This document shows, one piece after another, positions 27,928 to 37,541 of a DNA stretch of 64,000 nt. The notes below the pieces were generated by a model. That model was not told the DNA's origin and ran no database searches. It saw only the letters and a list, made by a program, of their open reading frames with translations. Positions within the stretch are counted from its first letter, which is position 1; each line of letters opens with the position of its first letter. The DNA is from Clostridium grantii DSM 8605 (GTDB taxonomy: Bacteria > Bacillota > Clostridia > Clostridiales > Clostridiaceae), in assembly GCF_900129965.1 (NCBI RefSeq), contig NZ_FQXM01000018.1, positions 19,525-83,524 on the forward strand, given 5' to 3'. Both the position numbers and the translations under genes were made by a program.

Positions 27928-28428
27928 ATGATAGAAAATAAGAACTTAGTATTAATCGGAATGCCAGGTTGCGGGAAAAGCACAATAGGACATTTATTAT
28001 CAGAAAAATTAGATTTACCCTTTTGCGATATTGATCAATATATTGAAAATAAAGAAAAAAAGAAAATAAAAGATATATTTAAAGATGGGGAAGCTATTTT
28101 CCGTAAAATAGAAAAGCAAGCGGTTAAAGAAGTAAGCTTAAAGACACCAATGGTTATTTCAACTGGGGGTGGGGTTATTAAGGATGAAGATAATATAAAT
28201 CAACTTAAGAAAAATGGTATTATAATATTTATAAATAGACCATTAGAGTTAATAATTAGTGATATAAATACAGAAGATAGACCACTATTGAAAGAACAAT
28301 CTGGTGCCTTAGAGAAACTTTATGAGCAGCGATACCATTTATATAAAATGTATTGTGATTATGAAATAAAGAATATATCTTCTTTAGAAGGTGTAGTGGA
28401 GGGGATTTTGGAGTTGGTTGGAAAGTAG
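27928..28428 (+). CDS. aroK: Shikimate kinase
   Basis: A 166-residue P-loop kinase that phosphorylates shikimate. Walker A is GMPGCGKST near residue 11; DIDQYIE binds shikimate. The IFRKIEKQ and STGGGVI motifs and the lid-region NTEDRPLL are present. It begins 7 bp after aroE. A 9-bp tandem repeat lies between its stop and aroQ. Confidence 0.94.
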   Translation: MIENKNLVLIGMPGCGKSTIGHLLSEKLDLPFCDIDQYIENKEKKKIKDIFKDGEAIFRKIEKQAVKEVSLKTPMVISTGGGVIKDEDNINQLKKNGIIIFINRPLELIISDINTEDRPLLKEQSGALEKLYEQRYHLYKMYCDYEIKNISSLEGVVEGILELVGK

Positions 28429-28442
28429 AAGGTTGAGGAAGG

Positions 28443-28502
28443 TGGAAGAGTTGGAAGAGTTGGAAGAGTTGGAAGAGTTGGAAGAGTTGGAAGAGTTGGA
28501 AA
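28443..28502 (+). repeat. Six-copy 9-bp tandem repeat between aroK and aroQ
   Basis: The unit TGGAAGAGT is repeated six times without error (28443-28496), followed by partial copies (TGGAAAGTGGAAAG). It is purine-rich and lies just before the aroQ ribosome-binding site GGAAAGGGGAGAGG. It is non-coding in this annotation. Variable copy number between strains would be expected. Confidence 0.92.
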
Positions 28503-28537
28503 GTGGAAAGTAGAAGTTTTGGAAAGGGGAGAGGTAG

Positions 28538-28966
28538 ATGAAAATATTAGTTATTAATGGACCTAATCTTAATTTGTTAGGAACAAGAGAAAAAGGTATT
28601 TATGGAGATAAAGATTATGAGGATTTATGTGATTATATTAAAGAATCTGCAAAAGAGTTAAATTTAGAGATAGAAGTTGTTCAAAGTAATTATGAAGGTG
28701 GAATAATAGATTTTATACATAATGCATATAATAATTTTAATGGAATTCTTATTAATCCAGCAGCCTATACACATTATAGTATAGCAATTTATGATGCATT
28801 AAAAGGGATTAACTTACCAACGGTAGAAGTACATATTAGTAATATTCATAAAAGAGAAGAATACAGAAAGAAATCAGTAACAGCGGAAGCATGTGTGGGA
28901 CAAATAAGTGGATTTGGATTTCATGGATATAAATTGGGGTTGCAAGCATTAAAAGAAATAATTTAG
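28538..28966 (+). CDS. aroQ: 3-dehydroquinate dehydratase, type II
   Basis: A 142-residue enzyme that dehydrates 3-dehydroquinate; the type II form assembles as a dodecamer. Motifs: INGPNLNLLGTRE with the lid Arg and catalytic Tyr region (YGDKDYEDL), NPAAYTHYSIAIYDAL, and EVHISNIHKREEYR with the catalytic His. It completes the pathway: all seven steps to chorismate are encoded between 18884 and 28966. ATG 28538 has a GGGGAGAGG site. Confidence 0.95.
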   Translation: MKILVINGPNLNLLGTREKGIYGDKDYEDLCDYIKESAKELNLEIEVVQSNYEGGIIDFIHNAYNNFNGILINPAAYTHYSIAIYDALKGINLPTVEVHISNIHKREEYRKKSVTAEACVGQISGFGFHGYKLGLQALKEII

Positions 28967-29056
28967 CGTATAAATATTCACAAATACCTTTAAAAGTAGT
29001 AATATAAATACAGAAATACAATTTTACAAATAAATGTATAAAAAGGGGACAATTTT

Positions 29057-30397
29057 ATGACAATGAGTTACGTAGAAAGAGTGTATCAAGAATTAGTAGA
29101 CAGAAATCAAAATGAATCAGAATTTCAACAAGCGGCAAAAGAGGTGTTATTCTCATTAAAACCAGTATTTGAAAAACATCCAGAATTTATAAAAGCTGGC
29201 ATATTAGAAAGAATCATTGAACCAGATAGAATGATTATGTTTAGAGTTCCTTGGGTTGATGACAATGGAGTTGTTAAAGTTAACAGAGGATATAGAGTAC
29301 AGTTTAATAACTCTATAGGACCATATAAAGGTGGTTTGAGACTTCATCCAAGTGTTAATTTGAGTATTATTAAATTTTTAGGTTTCGAACAAATATTAAA
29401 GAATTCTTTAACTGGACTTCCTATTGGAGGAGGAAAAGGTGGCTCTGATTTTGACCCTAAAGGTAAATCGGACTCTGAGGTTATGAGATTTTGTCAAAGT
29501 TTTATGACAGAACTTTGTAAGCATATAGGAGATGATATTGACGTTCCGGCAGGAGATATTGGAGTAGGAGCTAGAGAAATTGGATTTTTATTTGGACAAT
29601 ATAAGAGAATTAAAACAATGTCTACAGCTGGTGTGTTAACAGGTAAAGGTTTAAATTATGGTGGGAGTTTAGCAAGAACAGAAGCTACAGGCTATGGTTT
29701 GGTATACTTTGTTGATGAAATGTTAAAAGACAGAGGATTAAGTTTTAAAGATAGAAAAGTTGTTGTGTCAGGTTCAGGAAATGTTGCAATTTATGCAATT
29801 CAGAAAATAAATGAGCTTGGTGGAAAAGTTGTGGCTTGTAGTGATTCTTCAGGTTATGTATATGATGAAGATGGTATTGATTACTCAATGGTACAAGAAA
29901 TAAAAGAAGTAAAAAGAGCAAGAATAAAGGAATACATAGATGCTAAACCTAATGCAGTTTATCATGAGAGCAAAAGTGTATGGGAAGTTCCATGTGATAT
30001 AGCACTTCCATGTGCAACTCAAAATGAGATAAATAAAGAGCAAGCAGAAATTTTAGTGAAAAATGGATGTATTGCAGTAGGTGAGGGTGCCAATATGCCT
30101 TCAACTTTAGAAGCTATTGATGTATATTTAGAAAATGGGATTTTATTTGCTCCTGCAAAAGCTGCTAATGCTGGAGGGGTAGCAGTTTCGGCTCTAGAAA
30201 TGTCTCAAAATAGTATGAGATATTCATGGTCTTTTGAAGAAGTTGATATGAAATTAAAGAGCATTATGCAGAATATTTACTTAAATAGTAAAAATGCTGC
30301 ACAGGAATATGGATTTGAGAATAATCTAGTAGTGGGATCAAACATAGCAGGATTTATGAAAGTTGCAGAAGCAATGATTGCTCATGGAGTTGTTTAA
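29057..30397 (+). CDS. gdhA: Glutamate dehydrogenase
   Basis: A 446-residue hexameric class I glutamate dehydrogenase interconverting 2-oxoglutarate plus ammonia and glutamate. Motifs: YKGGLRLHPSVN, the catalytic-Lys segment LPIGGGKGGSDFDPKGKS, DIDVPAGDIGVGAREIG, and the nucleotide-binding VVVSGSGNVAIYA. The length and sequence resemble the NADP-type GdhA; the cofactor cannot be proven by eye. ATG 29057 follows AAAGGGGAC. There is no clear terminator between aroQ and this gene. It may supply 2-oxoglutarate for transamination reactions such as the GabT encoded at 61134. Confidence 0.93.
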   Translation: MTMSYVERVYQELVDRNQNESEFQQAAKEVLFSLKPVFEKHPEFIKAGILERIIEPDRMIMFRVPWVDDNGVVKVNRGYRVQFNNSIGPYKGGLRLHPSVNLSIIKFLGFEQILKNSLTGLPIGGGKGGSDFDPKGKSDSEVMRFCQSFMTELCKHIGDDIDVPAGDIGVGAREIGFLFGQYKRIKTMSTAGVLTGKGLNYGGSLARTEATGYGLVYFVDEMLKDRGLSFKDRKVVVSGSGNVAIYAIQKINELGGKVVACSDSSGYVYDEDGIDYSMVQEIKEVKRARIKEYIDAKPNAVYHESKSVWEVPCDIALPCATQNEINKEQAEILVKNGCIAVGEGANMPSTLEAIDVYLENGILFAPAKAANAGGVAVSALEMSQNSMRYSWSFEEVDMKLKSIMQNIYLNSKNAAQEYGFENNLVVGSNIAGFMKVAEAMIAHGVV

Positions 30398-30444
30398 GGG
30401 ATAGAAACCTTAATAAAAACCAGCAAATAAAATTTACCACATAA

Positions 30445-30473
30445 TTGACATAAAACCAAAGTTATGGTAATAT
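30445..30473 (+). promoter_or_regulatory. Promoter of the cold-shock gene with a structured 5' UTR
   Basis: TTGACA (30445-30450), a 17-bp spacer and TAATAT (30468-30473). The start near 30480 leaves a 100-base untranslated leader. It contains a 12-bp hairpin, ATTAGATTTGTT (about 30510) pairing with AATAAATCTAAT (about 30537), the kind of structured leader seen on csp mRNAs. Confidence 0.7.
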
Positions 30474-30581
30474 AAGTATAATATAAAGTTTATTAAATAA
30501 TGTGAATTATTAGATTTGTTTGGTAATTTTATTGAATAAATCTAATTTTTAATTATTATATTTATTTAGGAGGATTTTTAA

Positions 30582-30782
30582 ATGAAAAAAGGAATAGTAA
30601 AATGGTTTAATGCAGAAAAAGGGTATGGTTTCATTTCAACTGAAGGTGAAGGAGATGTATTCGCACACTACAGTGCTATCACTGGAGAAGGATTCAAATC
30701 TTTAGAAGAAGGACAAGAAGTTGAATTTGAAATTACTGATGGAGCTAGAGGACCTCAAGCTGCTAATATTGTTAAACTTTAA
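30582..30782 (+). CDS. Cold-shock protein, CspA family
   Basis: A 66-residue single-stranded nucleic-acid-binding protein. RNP1 is KGYGFISTEG (residues about 13-22) and RNP2 is DVFAHYSAI (about 25-33); it begins with the typical KGIVKWFNAEKGYGF. It acts as an RNA chaperone in the cytoplasm. A strong TTAGGAGG site precedes the ATG. It is monocistronic behind its own promoter. Confidence 0.96.
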   Translation: MKKGIVKWFNAEKGYGFISTEGEGDVFAHYSAITGEGFKSLEEGQEVEFEITDGARGPQAANIVKL

Positions 30783-30953
30783 TTGATTCCTTTTGATTAT
30801 TCATTTACAGATGTTCCCAAAATTTGGAGGAGAAAGTTTTCTTTAAAGGGAGTTTTTGTTCAGATATTTAAAATCAATATAGGTTCAGATAATAAATGAA
30901 GTTTTAAGAAATTTGTCTGTAATAAATAATTAACAATAGAATCAATTCAAAAG

Positions 30954-30986
30954 AAATCAGCAGAAATAAAACTGCTGATTTTTTTT
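30954..30986 (+). terminator. Rho-independent terminator downstream of csp
   Basis: A 10-bp perfect stem AAATCAGCAG/CTGCTGATTT (30954-30963 with 30972-30981) runs into T8. The 170 bases between csp and this hairpin contain no gene I can support. Confidence 0.88.
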
Positions 30987-31074
30987 ATTACTTATAACTT
31001 TTCTTTTATTTGTTTCGTATATAAAGTAATAATTCAATACAATGAATATAAAATTATAAGGGAGTGAAAGTAAA

Positions 31075-32025
31075 ATGAAAAACAATAAAAAAATTATTAT
31101 CATAATTGCTACTTTAATTAGTATAATTTTAATATTATCGGCATGTGGGGCTAAAAATAACTTTGGAACACAGAATTCTATGGATTATGAAACAAACAAT
31201 AAAGCAAAGATGGATGGATCAGGCTTTGGTAAAGAGTTCACAAATGAAATTTCTACGGAAGAAACGGCAGGAACTGAAAGTCCTGAGGCAGATGCTTTAA
31301 TTAATTCAAATAGAAAAATTATAATGAATTATTATGTTAGTTTAGAAACAAAGATGTTTGATGAAACTAATGCAAAAATATTAGAGAGAGTTGCTGAGGT
31401 AGGAGGATTTGTTCAAAATTCTCAAATTAATGGGAAGGCTTTATCTTATAATTATGAGAGTGAAAAAAGAAGTGGATATTATACTTTAAGAGTTCCCAAA
31501 GAAAAAAGTGATGCTTTTGTTAAAACTTTAGGAGATATAGGTAATGTTACAACATCAACTACTAGTTCAGAGGAGGTTACAGATCAATATTTTGATACAG
31601 AAGCTCATCTGAAATCTTTACAAATTCAAGAAGAAAGGCTTTTAGAATTGTTAAAGAAAAGTGGGGAATTGAAGGATATAATTGAAATAGAAAGAGAATT
31701 ATCTGATGTTAGGTATCAAATAGAAAGTATGACGGGTACTCTAAGAAAATTAGATAATTTGGTTGATTATAGCACCATAAATATAGATGTAATTGAAGTT
31801 CAAGAACTATCACCAGAAACATCAACGAAATTTTTGGAACAAGTAAAAGATGGATTTAAGAATTCAATAAAATCCTTATATAATCTAGGTAAATATTTAA
31901 TAATAACTTTAGTTGTTTTATTACCATACTTAGTTGTGATTTCTATTTTAGTAATAATAGGGCTTAAGGTAAGAAAAAAAATTACAAACAAAAAAATAGA
32001 AAAAATAAATGATAAAAAAGAATAG
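31075..32025 (+). CDS. DUF4349 lipoprotein
   Basis: A 316-residue surface lipoprotein. The signal peptide ends at lipobox LSAC (Cys about residue 24), followed by a polar linker. The DUF4349 domain (about 75-285) contains RKIIMNYYVSLETKMFD, coiled-coil heptads near 185-225 and the STINIDVIEV strand. A C-terminal membrane helix (about 280-305) and a lysine-rich tail follow. Family members are surface-anchored by both ends; their function is unknown. ATG 31075 has an AAGGGAG site. It is a single gene between two terminators. Confidence 0.87.
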   Translation: MKNNKKIIIIIATLISIILILSACGAKNNFGTQNSMDYETNNKAKMDGSGFGKEFTNEISTEETAGTESPEADALINSNRKIIMNYYVSLETKMFDETNAKILERVAEVGGFVQNSQINGKALSYNYESEKRSGYYTLRVPKEKSDAFVKTLGDIGNVTTSTTSSEEVTDQYFDTEAHLKSLQIQEERLLELLKKSGELKDIIEIERELSDVRYQIESMTGTLRKLDNLVDYSTINIDVIEVQELSPETSTKFLEQVKDGFKNSIKSLYNLGKYLIITLVVLLPYLVVISILVIIGLKVRKKITNKKIEKINDKKE

Positions 32026-32030
32026 AAGAT

Positions 32031-32062
32031 AAAAAAGAAATGGGGATGCCCATTTCTTTTTT
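32031..32062 (+). terminator. Terminator after the DUF4349 gene
   Basis: A 14-bp stem of an A6GAAATGGG arm and its complement (32031-32044 with 32049-32062), a GATG loop, and a T run forming the 3' arm. Confidence 0.88.
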
Positions 32063-32185
32063 ATTTTTGAAAATTTTCTACAAAGGAATATTGATTTTTG
32101 GATAAAAGAAATATATAATAATTTATGAAATGTTTAGTATTTGTAAACAAATAAATTAATATATAACTATTTGAAGGTGTGAAAT

Positions 32186-32725
32186 ATGAATATAGGTGAA
32201 AAAATAAAATTACTAAGAGTAGAAAAAGCATTAACTCAAGAAGAGCTTGCAGATAGGTGTGAGCTATCAAAAGGATTTATATCTCAAGTGGAAAGAAATT
32301 TAACTTCTCCGTCTATTGCCACTTTATCAGATATGCTTGAGAGCTTAGGAACAAATCTGAAAGAGTTTTTTAGTGAACCGGAGGAAGAAAAAATTTTATT
32401 TTCTAAAGAAGATATTTTTGAAGTAGAAAATGAAAATCTTAAGTATGTTTTAGAATGGGTTATTCCTAATGCTCAAAAAAATATGATGGAGCCTATTTTG
32501 GTTACATTAGAGGAAGATGGAAAATATGATTTACATGAACCACATGAAGGTGAAGAGTTTGGGTACGTTTTATCTGGAAATATAAATTTATATGTTGCAA
32601 ATAAAAAGTATAAAGCAAAAAAAGGTGAATGTTTTTATTTTAAAGCTAAAAGTAATCATTATATTGAAAATTCAAGTAAATCTAAAGCTAAGGTGTTGTG
32701 GGTAAGTACCCCTCCTAGTTTTTAA
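32186..32725 (+). CDS. XRE-cupin transcriptional regulator of the pot operon
   Basis: A 179-residue two-domain regulator. The XRE helix-turn-helix spans residues 1-60 (LTQEELADRCELSKGFISQVE), and a cupin sensor domain spans about 100-178 (HEPHEGEEFGYVLSGNINLYV). This PuuR-like architecture is often found with polyamine genes. It lies 18 bp before potA and probably controls the operon in response to polyamines. That role is inferred from the neighbours. Confidence 0.9.
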   Translation: MNIGEKIKLLRVEKALTQEELADRCELSKGFISQVERNLTSPSIATLSDMLESLGTNLKEFFSEPEEEKILFSKEDIFEVENENLKYVLEWVIPNAQKNMMEPILVTLEEDGKYDLHEPHEGEEFGYVLSGNINLYVANKKYKAKKGECFYFKAKSNHYIENSSKSKAKVLWVSTPPSF

Positions 32726-32743
32726 TATTAAGGGGCGATGATA

Positions 32744-33787
32744 ATGTCAAATGAAATCATTAATTTAAAGTATATTTGTAAGGAGTACAACGGAGAAAGT
32801 GTTATTGAAAATCTGAATTTAAATATAAAAAAGAATGAGTTTATAACCTTATTAGGCCCCAGTGGATGTGGAAAAACAACTACGCTTAGAATGATAGGTG
32901 GATTTGAAGCACCTACATCAGGAGAAGTATATTTTGAAGGAAAAGTAATAAATGATTTGCCAGCATACAAAAGACATATCAATACGGTATTTCAAAAATA
33001 TGCTTTATTTCCTCATATGAATGTTTTCGATAATATAGCTTTTGGACTTAAAATTAAAAAATTATCTAAAGATGAGATTACATTAAAAGTTAATAAAATG
33101 TTGGATTTAGTTTCTTTAAGTAATTTTGGTGGAAGAAAGATAGATTCTTTAAGTGGTGGACAGCAACAAAGAATAGCTATAGCGAGAGCTTTAGTAAATG
33201 AACCTAAGGTTTTGCTTTTAGATGAACCTTTAGGAGCACTTGACTTAAAATTAAGAAAAGAGATGCAAGTAGAGTTAAAAAATATGCAACAAAAACTAGG
33301 TATTACCTTTATATATGTTACACATGATCAAGAAGAAGCTCTTACTATGTCAGACACTATTGTTGTAATGGATAAAGGATATATTCAACAAGTGGGTACC
33401 CCTGTAGAAATATATAATGAGCCTCAAAATAGATTTGTTGCCAATTTTATAGGTGATAGTAATATTATTCAAGGAATAATGAAAAAAGATTTTTTGGTTA
33501 ATTTTTCTGAAAAAGATTTTAAATGTGTGGATAAAGGTTTTGATGAGAATGAAGAGGTAGACATAGTTGTTAGACCGGAAGATATTGAAATAAGTTTAAA
33601 TGATAACTTTATGATAAAAGGGGAAGTTAAATCCATTGTATTTAAGGGGGTTCACTATGAAATTATGGTAGAAGAACATAATTTTCATTGGAAGATTCAC
33701 AGTACTAAATGGATTGAAGTAGGGAATGTTGTAGGTATAAACATTTCACCTGAAAATATTCATATTATGAAAAAATCGGGGGTGTAA
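32744..33787 (+). CDS. potA: Spermidine/putrescine ABC importer ATPase
   Basis: A 347-residue cytoplasmic ATPase. Walker A is GPSGCGKTTT, the signature LSGGQQQRIAIARAL, Walker B VLLLDEPLGALD, and the switch His is in VTHDQEEAL. A C-terminal TOBE-type domain follows (about 270-345). ATG 32744 is preferred over 32738 because it lies about 8 bases after AGGGG. It is the first transporter gene of a tight potABCD operon. Confidence 0.94.
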   Translation: MSNEIINLKYICKEYNGESVIENLNLNIKKNEFITLLGPSGCGKTTTLRMIGGFEAPTSGEVYFEGKVINDLPAYKRHINTVFQKYALFPHMNVFDNIAFGLKIKKLSKDEITLKVNKMLDLVSLSNFGGRKIDSLSGGQQQRIAIARALVNEPKVLLLDEPLGALDLKLRKEMQVELKNMQQKLGITFIYVTHDQEEALTMSDTIVVMDKGYIQQVGTPVEIYNEPQNRFVANFIGDSNIIQGIMKKDFLVNFSEKDFKCVDKGFDENEEVDIVVRPEDIEISLNDNFMIKGEVKSIVFKGVHYEIMVEEHNFHWKIHSTKWIEVGNVVGINISPENIHIMKKSGV

Positions 33788-33788
33788 T

Positions 33789-34607
33789 ATGAAGAAATCA
33801 ATTGCATATCCTTATATTTTTTGGAGTATAATTTTTATAGTTTTTCCTCTTTTGTTAGTGCTATATTTTAGTTTGAGTGTTGGGAATGGATTTTTTTCCT
33901 TTTCTTTAGAAAATTATAAGAGAGCTATAGAACCAATTTATTTGAAAGTTATAGGAAGATCAATTTCTTTAGCTTTTATTTCAACATTAATATGTTTAAT
34001 CTTGGGTTACCCTGTAGCTATGATTTTAGCAAATGTACAAGCAAAACGAAGAAATACACTTATATTATTATTTATAGTGCCTATGTGGATGAATTTCTTG
34101 CTTAGAACTTATGCTTGGATGTGGATTCTTGGTAAAAATGGCTTGATAAATTCCATATTAAATTTTTTTGGATTCAGCTCTTTATCACTTTTATATAATA
34201 ATAGTGCTGTAATTTTAGGAATGGTGTACAATTTCTTACCTTTTATGGTTTTGCCAATATATACAGTTTTAACTAAGATGGATAAAAATCTATTAGAGGC
34301 AGCACAAGATTTAGGAGCTAATAAGGCTAAGGTTTTTTTGAAAATAATATTTCCAATGAGTATTCCAGGAGTTTTATCAGGGATTACCATGGTATTTATG
34401 CCAGCTGTAAGTACCTTTGTTATTTCAAGACTTCTAGGAGGTGGACAATATATGCTAATTGGTAATTTGATTGAACAGCAATTTCTAGTTGTTGGAGATT
34501 GGCGTTTTGGTTCGGCACTTTCTATATTCATGATGATAATTATTTTATTATCTATGGCTTTGATGAATAAAGTTGATGAAAAAGAAAGTGAGGTTACAAT
34601 ATGGTAA
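33789..34607 (+). CDS. potB: Spermidine/putrescine ABC importer permease
   Basis: A 272-residue inner-membrane permease with six hydrophobic segments. The EAA loop is LLEAAQDLGANKAKVFLKI near residue 175. It starts 1 bp after the potA stop and overlaps potC by 7 bp, so translation is coupled. The order A-B-C-D matches polyamine importers of Bacillota. Confidence 0.94.
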   Translation: MKKSIAYPYIFWSIIFIVFPLLLVLYFSLSVGNGFFSFSLENYKRAIEPIYLKVIGRSISLAFISTLICLILGYPVAMILANVQAKRRNTLILLFIVPMWMNFLLRTYAWMWILGKNGLINSILNFFGFSSLSLLYNNSAVILGMVYNFLPFMVLPIYTVLTKMDKNLLEAAQDLGANKAKVFLKIIFPMSIPGVLSGITMVFMPAVSTFVISRLLGGGQYMLIGNLIEQQFLVVGDWRFGSALSIFMMIIILLSMALMNKVDEKESEVTIW

Positions 34608-35383
34608 GTAAATTTTTAAAAAGGTTTTATTTATTTTTGATTTTTTTGTTTTTATATATTCCTATAATCACTTTAATAGTTTTTTCATTTAATGATTCAA
34701 AACTTAGAGGAAGTTGGAATGGATTTACATTAAAGTGGTATGCATTACTTTTTAAAGATAGGCAAATAATGGGGGCTTTATATAATACTCTAACAATTGC
34801 TTTTTTATCTTCTATTATAGCAACTATTATAGGCACAGCGGCAGCTATAGGTATTTTTAAAATGAAGGGATTTAGAAAAAAATTAATATTAAATATAAAT
34901 TATTTACCAGTACTTAATCCAGATATTGTTACAGGAATCGCTTTTATGAGTTTATTTATATTTTTAAAAGCTAAATTAGGATATGGAACCATGCTTTTAT
35001 CCCATATCACTTTTAATATACCTTATGTAATATTATCCGTACTACCTAAATTAAAACAATTACCAGATAATATTACAGAGGCAGCTATGGACTTAGGAGC
35101 CACACCTATGTATGCTTTGAGAAAAATAATTATTCCACAAATAAAACCAGGAATAGTAACAGGAGCTATGATTGCGTTTACTTTGTCTATAGATGATTTT
35201 GTTATTAGCTTTTTCACAACTGGGTCTGGGGTTACTAACTTGTCTATTGTAATATATTCAATGGCTAGACGCGGAATTAACCCAACAATAAACGCTTTAT
35301 CTACAATTATGTTTGGGGTAGTTTTGATTTTATTATTAATAATAAATAATAGAAATAATAAGGAGGTCAAAAATTTATGGTAA
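34601..35383 (+). CDS. potC: Spermidine/putrescine ABC importer permease
   Basis: A 260-residue inner-membrane permease with six hydrophobic segments. The EAA loop is ITEAAMDLGATPMYALRKI near residue 160, followed by the SIDDFVISFF segment typical of PotC. It overlaps potB and potD by 7 bp each. It forms the membrane channel with PotB. Confidence 0.94.
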   Translation: MVSKFLKRFYLFLIFLFLYIPIITLIVFSFNDSKLRGSWNGFTLKWYALLFKDRQIMGALYNTLTIAFLSSIIATIIGTAAAIGIFKMKGFRKKLILNINYLPVLNPDIVTGIAFMSLFIFLKAKLGYGTMLLSHITFNIPYVILSVLPKLKQLPDNITEAAMDLGATPMYALRKIIIPQIKPGIVTGAMIAFTLSIDDFVISFFTTGSGVTNLSIVIYSMARRGINPTINALSTIMFGVVLILLLIINNRNNKEVKNLW

Positions 35384-36420
35384 AAATTAAGAAAATATTT
35401 TCATTAGTTTTAATGGTATGTATTATGACAGTAACTTTAGTTGGATGTGGAAGTAATAAGATGGTTTTAAATGTATACAATTGGGGAGATTATATTGATG
35501 AGTCCGTTTTAGATGATTTTGAAAAGGAAACTGGAATAAAAGTTAATTATGAAACCTTTGCTACAAATGAGGATATGTATGTAAAAATTAAAAGTGGAGG
35601 TACAAATTATGATGTAGCAATACCTTCTGACTATATGATTTCAAAAATGATTAAAGAAGATTTACTTCAACCTATAGATTTGAATAATATTACTAATTTT
35701 AATTTAATTGGAGATGAATATAAAAATTTAGATTTCGATGCTGACAATAAATATTCTGTGCCTTATATGTGGGGAACTTTAGGGGTTATATACAATACAA
35801 CTATGGTGGATGAAAAAGTTGATAGCTGGAATATTTTATGGGATGAAAAATATGCTGATGAGATTTTAATGGTTAATAGTCAAAGAGATTCTATAGGTAT
35901 TACTTTGAAAAAATTAGGATATTCTATTAATAGCACTGATGAGAACGAATTAAATATGGCAAAAGAAGAGTTATTAAAGCAAAAACCTTTAGTTTTAGCT
36001 TACGTAGGTGATGAAGTTAAGGATATGATGGTAGCAGAAGAAGCGGCTATAGCTGTTGTTTGGTCTGGTGATGCTGTTACTATGATGGAGCAAAATCCAA
36101 ATTTAAAATATGTAGTACCAAAAGAGGGCTCAAACAAGTGGTTTGATAATATGGTGATTCCTAAAATTAGTGAGCATAAAGAAGAAGCAGAAAAGTTTAT
36201 TGATTTTATGACAAAAGCAGAAACATCTTTAAAAAATGTAGATTATATTGGATATTCAACTCCAAATACAAAGACTTTTGATATGTTAGATGATGAAATT
36301 AAAAATGACGAGACTGCATATCCTTTAGAAAAAACTTTAGAAAACTGTGAAGTTTTAATTGACATTGGGGATTCAATAAAATTATATGATAAAATATGGA
36401 CTGAAATATTAGCTAATTAA
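35377..36420 (+). CDS. potD: Spermidine/putrescine-binding lipoprotein
   Basis: A 347-residue extracellular binding lipoprotein. Lipobox LVGC is at about residues 22-25. The mature N-terminus LNVYNWGDYIDESVL and the W..LWDEKY, VWSGDA and NMVIPK segments are characteristic of PotD. ATG 35377 overlaps potC. A terminator follows the stop directly, ending the operon. Confidence 0.94.
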   Translation: MVKIKKIFSLVLMVCIMTVTLVGCGSNKMVLNVYNWGDYIDESVLDDFEKETGIKVNYETFATNEDMYVKIKSGGTNYDVAIPSDYMISKMIKEDLLQPIDLNNITNFNLIGDEYKNLDFDADNKYSVPYMWGTLGVIYNTTMVDEKVDSWNILWDEKYADEILMVNSQRDSIGITLKKLGYSINSTDENELNMAKEELLKQKPLVLAYVGDEVKDMMVAEEAAIAVVWSGDAVTMMEQNPNLKYVVPKEGSNKWFDNMVIPKISEHKEEAEKFIDFMTKAETSLKNVDYIGYSTPNTKTFDMLDDEIKNDETAYPLEKTLENCEVLIDIGDSIKLYDKIWTEILAN

Positions 36421-36448
36421 AATTCTTGCTTTGCAAGAATTTTTTTTA
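36421..36448 (+). terminator. Terminator after potD
   Basis: A 9-bp perfect stem AATTCTTGC/GCAAGAATT (36421-36429 with 36433-36441), a TTT loop and a T7 tract. Confidence 0.92.
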
Positions 36449-36586
36449 TCTATTTGAGAGTTTTTCACTTTAAATTTTTTTTTGTAGCATATATAATGAA
36501 TATGGCGCTAATTAATTTAAAAAATCTAAAGAAGAATATTATAGTAAAAACAAAACTACTATAAAATAAAGTATAGGATGAAGATG

Positions 36587-37525
36587 ATGAAAGACTATTA
36601 TATGATAAGCAATTATAAAAATTTAGCACAGAAATTTAAAGAAGAGAAAAATTACATAAAAGCTATTCAATTTTTAGAAAAGGCTGAGAAACTTACTAAA
36701 GGGGACAGTAATATAGAAATAATATTAGATATGGCTTTAATTTATGATGAAATGGGGCAATATGAATTAGCAATAGAAACTTTTGATAAAGTTATAAAAA
36801 TAGATAATGAAGAAGAACGTGCTTTTTATGGTATAGCAATTGCTTTAGATAGTTTATGTGAATTTAACAAGGCAATAGAATATTACGATAAAGCTATTGA
36901 GTTAAATCCGTATTATCAAAGGGCTTACTTTTTTAAAGCAGGCGCTCATGATGCATTGGGAGAAAAAGAAAAAGCTATTGAATGTTATAAAAAGGCTATA
37001 GAATTGAATGTTAATGATTTTTGGGCTTATCTTAACTTGGGTTCTATATATGAAGAGTTTAAAATGTACAAAAATGCTGTTGAAGTAACTGAAAAAGCTT
37101 TGAATATACAACCAAACAATCATATGGTACTTTTTAATTTGGGTGTTATTTATAACAAACTAGGAAGAAAAAATACAGCAGAAGAATTTTACAACAAAGC
37201 TATAAATGAAAAATCAGATTACCCTTTTAGTTATTTAAATTTAGCAATTATTTATAAAGAAAATGATGATATGGAAAAGGCTATAAAAATAATCAGTGAG
37301 GGGATAAATAATAATTCGGATACATCCTATTTATACTATAATAGGGCATGTTTTTATTCAATTGATAAAAGGCTAGATGAAGCTATGGAAGACTTAGAAA
37401 AAGCATATGAAATGAATGAAGACTTTGTTGATTATATTTTATTAGATAAAGAATTAGAAAATTTAAATGAATTAAACAGATTTATAAGTTTTTTAGATAG
37501 AATTAAAAATTTACAAAATGTATAA
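36587..37525 (+). CDS. Tetratricopeptide-repeat protein
   Basis: About 312 residues made of roughly eight TPR units, with repeated A..YDKAIELNP-like helices (for example EYYDKAIELNPYYQRAY and ECYKKAIELNVNDFWAY). There is no signal peptide, so it is probably a cytosolic protein-protein interaction scaffold. Three possible ATGs lie at 36578, 36584 and 36587; the last two are better spaced from the weak AGGA site. It is a single gene between two terminators; its partner is unknown. Confidence 0.88.
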   Translation: MKDYYMISNYKNLAQKFKEEKNYIKAIQFLEKAEKLTKGDSNIEIILDMALIYDEMGQYELAIETFDKVIKIDNEEERAFYGIAIALDSLCEFNKAIEYYDKAIELNPYYQRAYFFKAGAHDALGEKEKAIECYKKAIELNVNDFWAYLNLGSIYEEFKMYKNAVEVTEKALNIQPNNHMVLFNLGVIYNKLGRKNTAEEFYNKAINEKSDYPFSYLNLAIIYKENDDMEKAIKIISEGINNNSDTSYLYYNRACFYSIDKRLDEAMEDLEKAYEMNEDFVDYILLDKELENLNELNRFISFLDRIKNLQNV

Positions 37526-37541
37526 ACTATATTTGTATGCT

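Noticed and set aside
28443..28502. Possible CRISPR-like array
   Set aside because: The units are contiguous 9-mers with no spacers and no cas genes; it is a simple tandem repeat.
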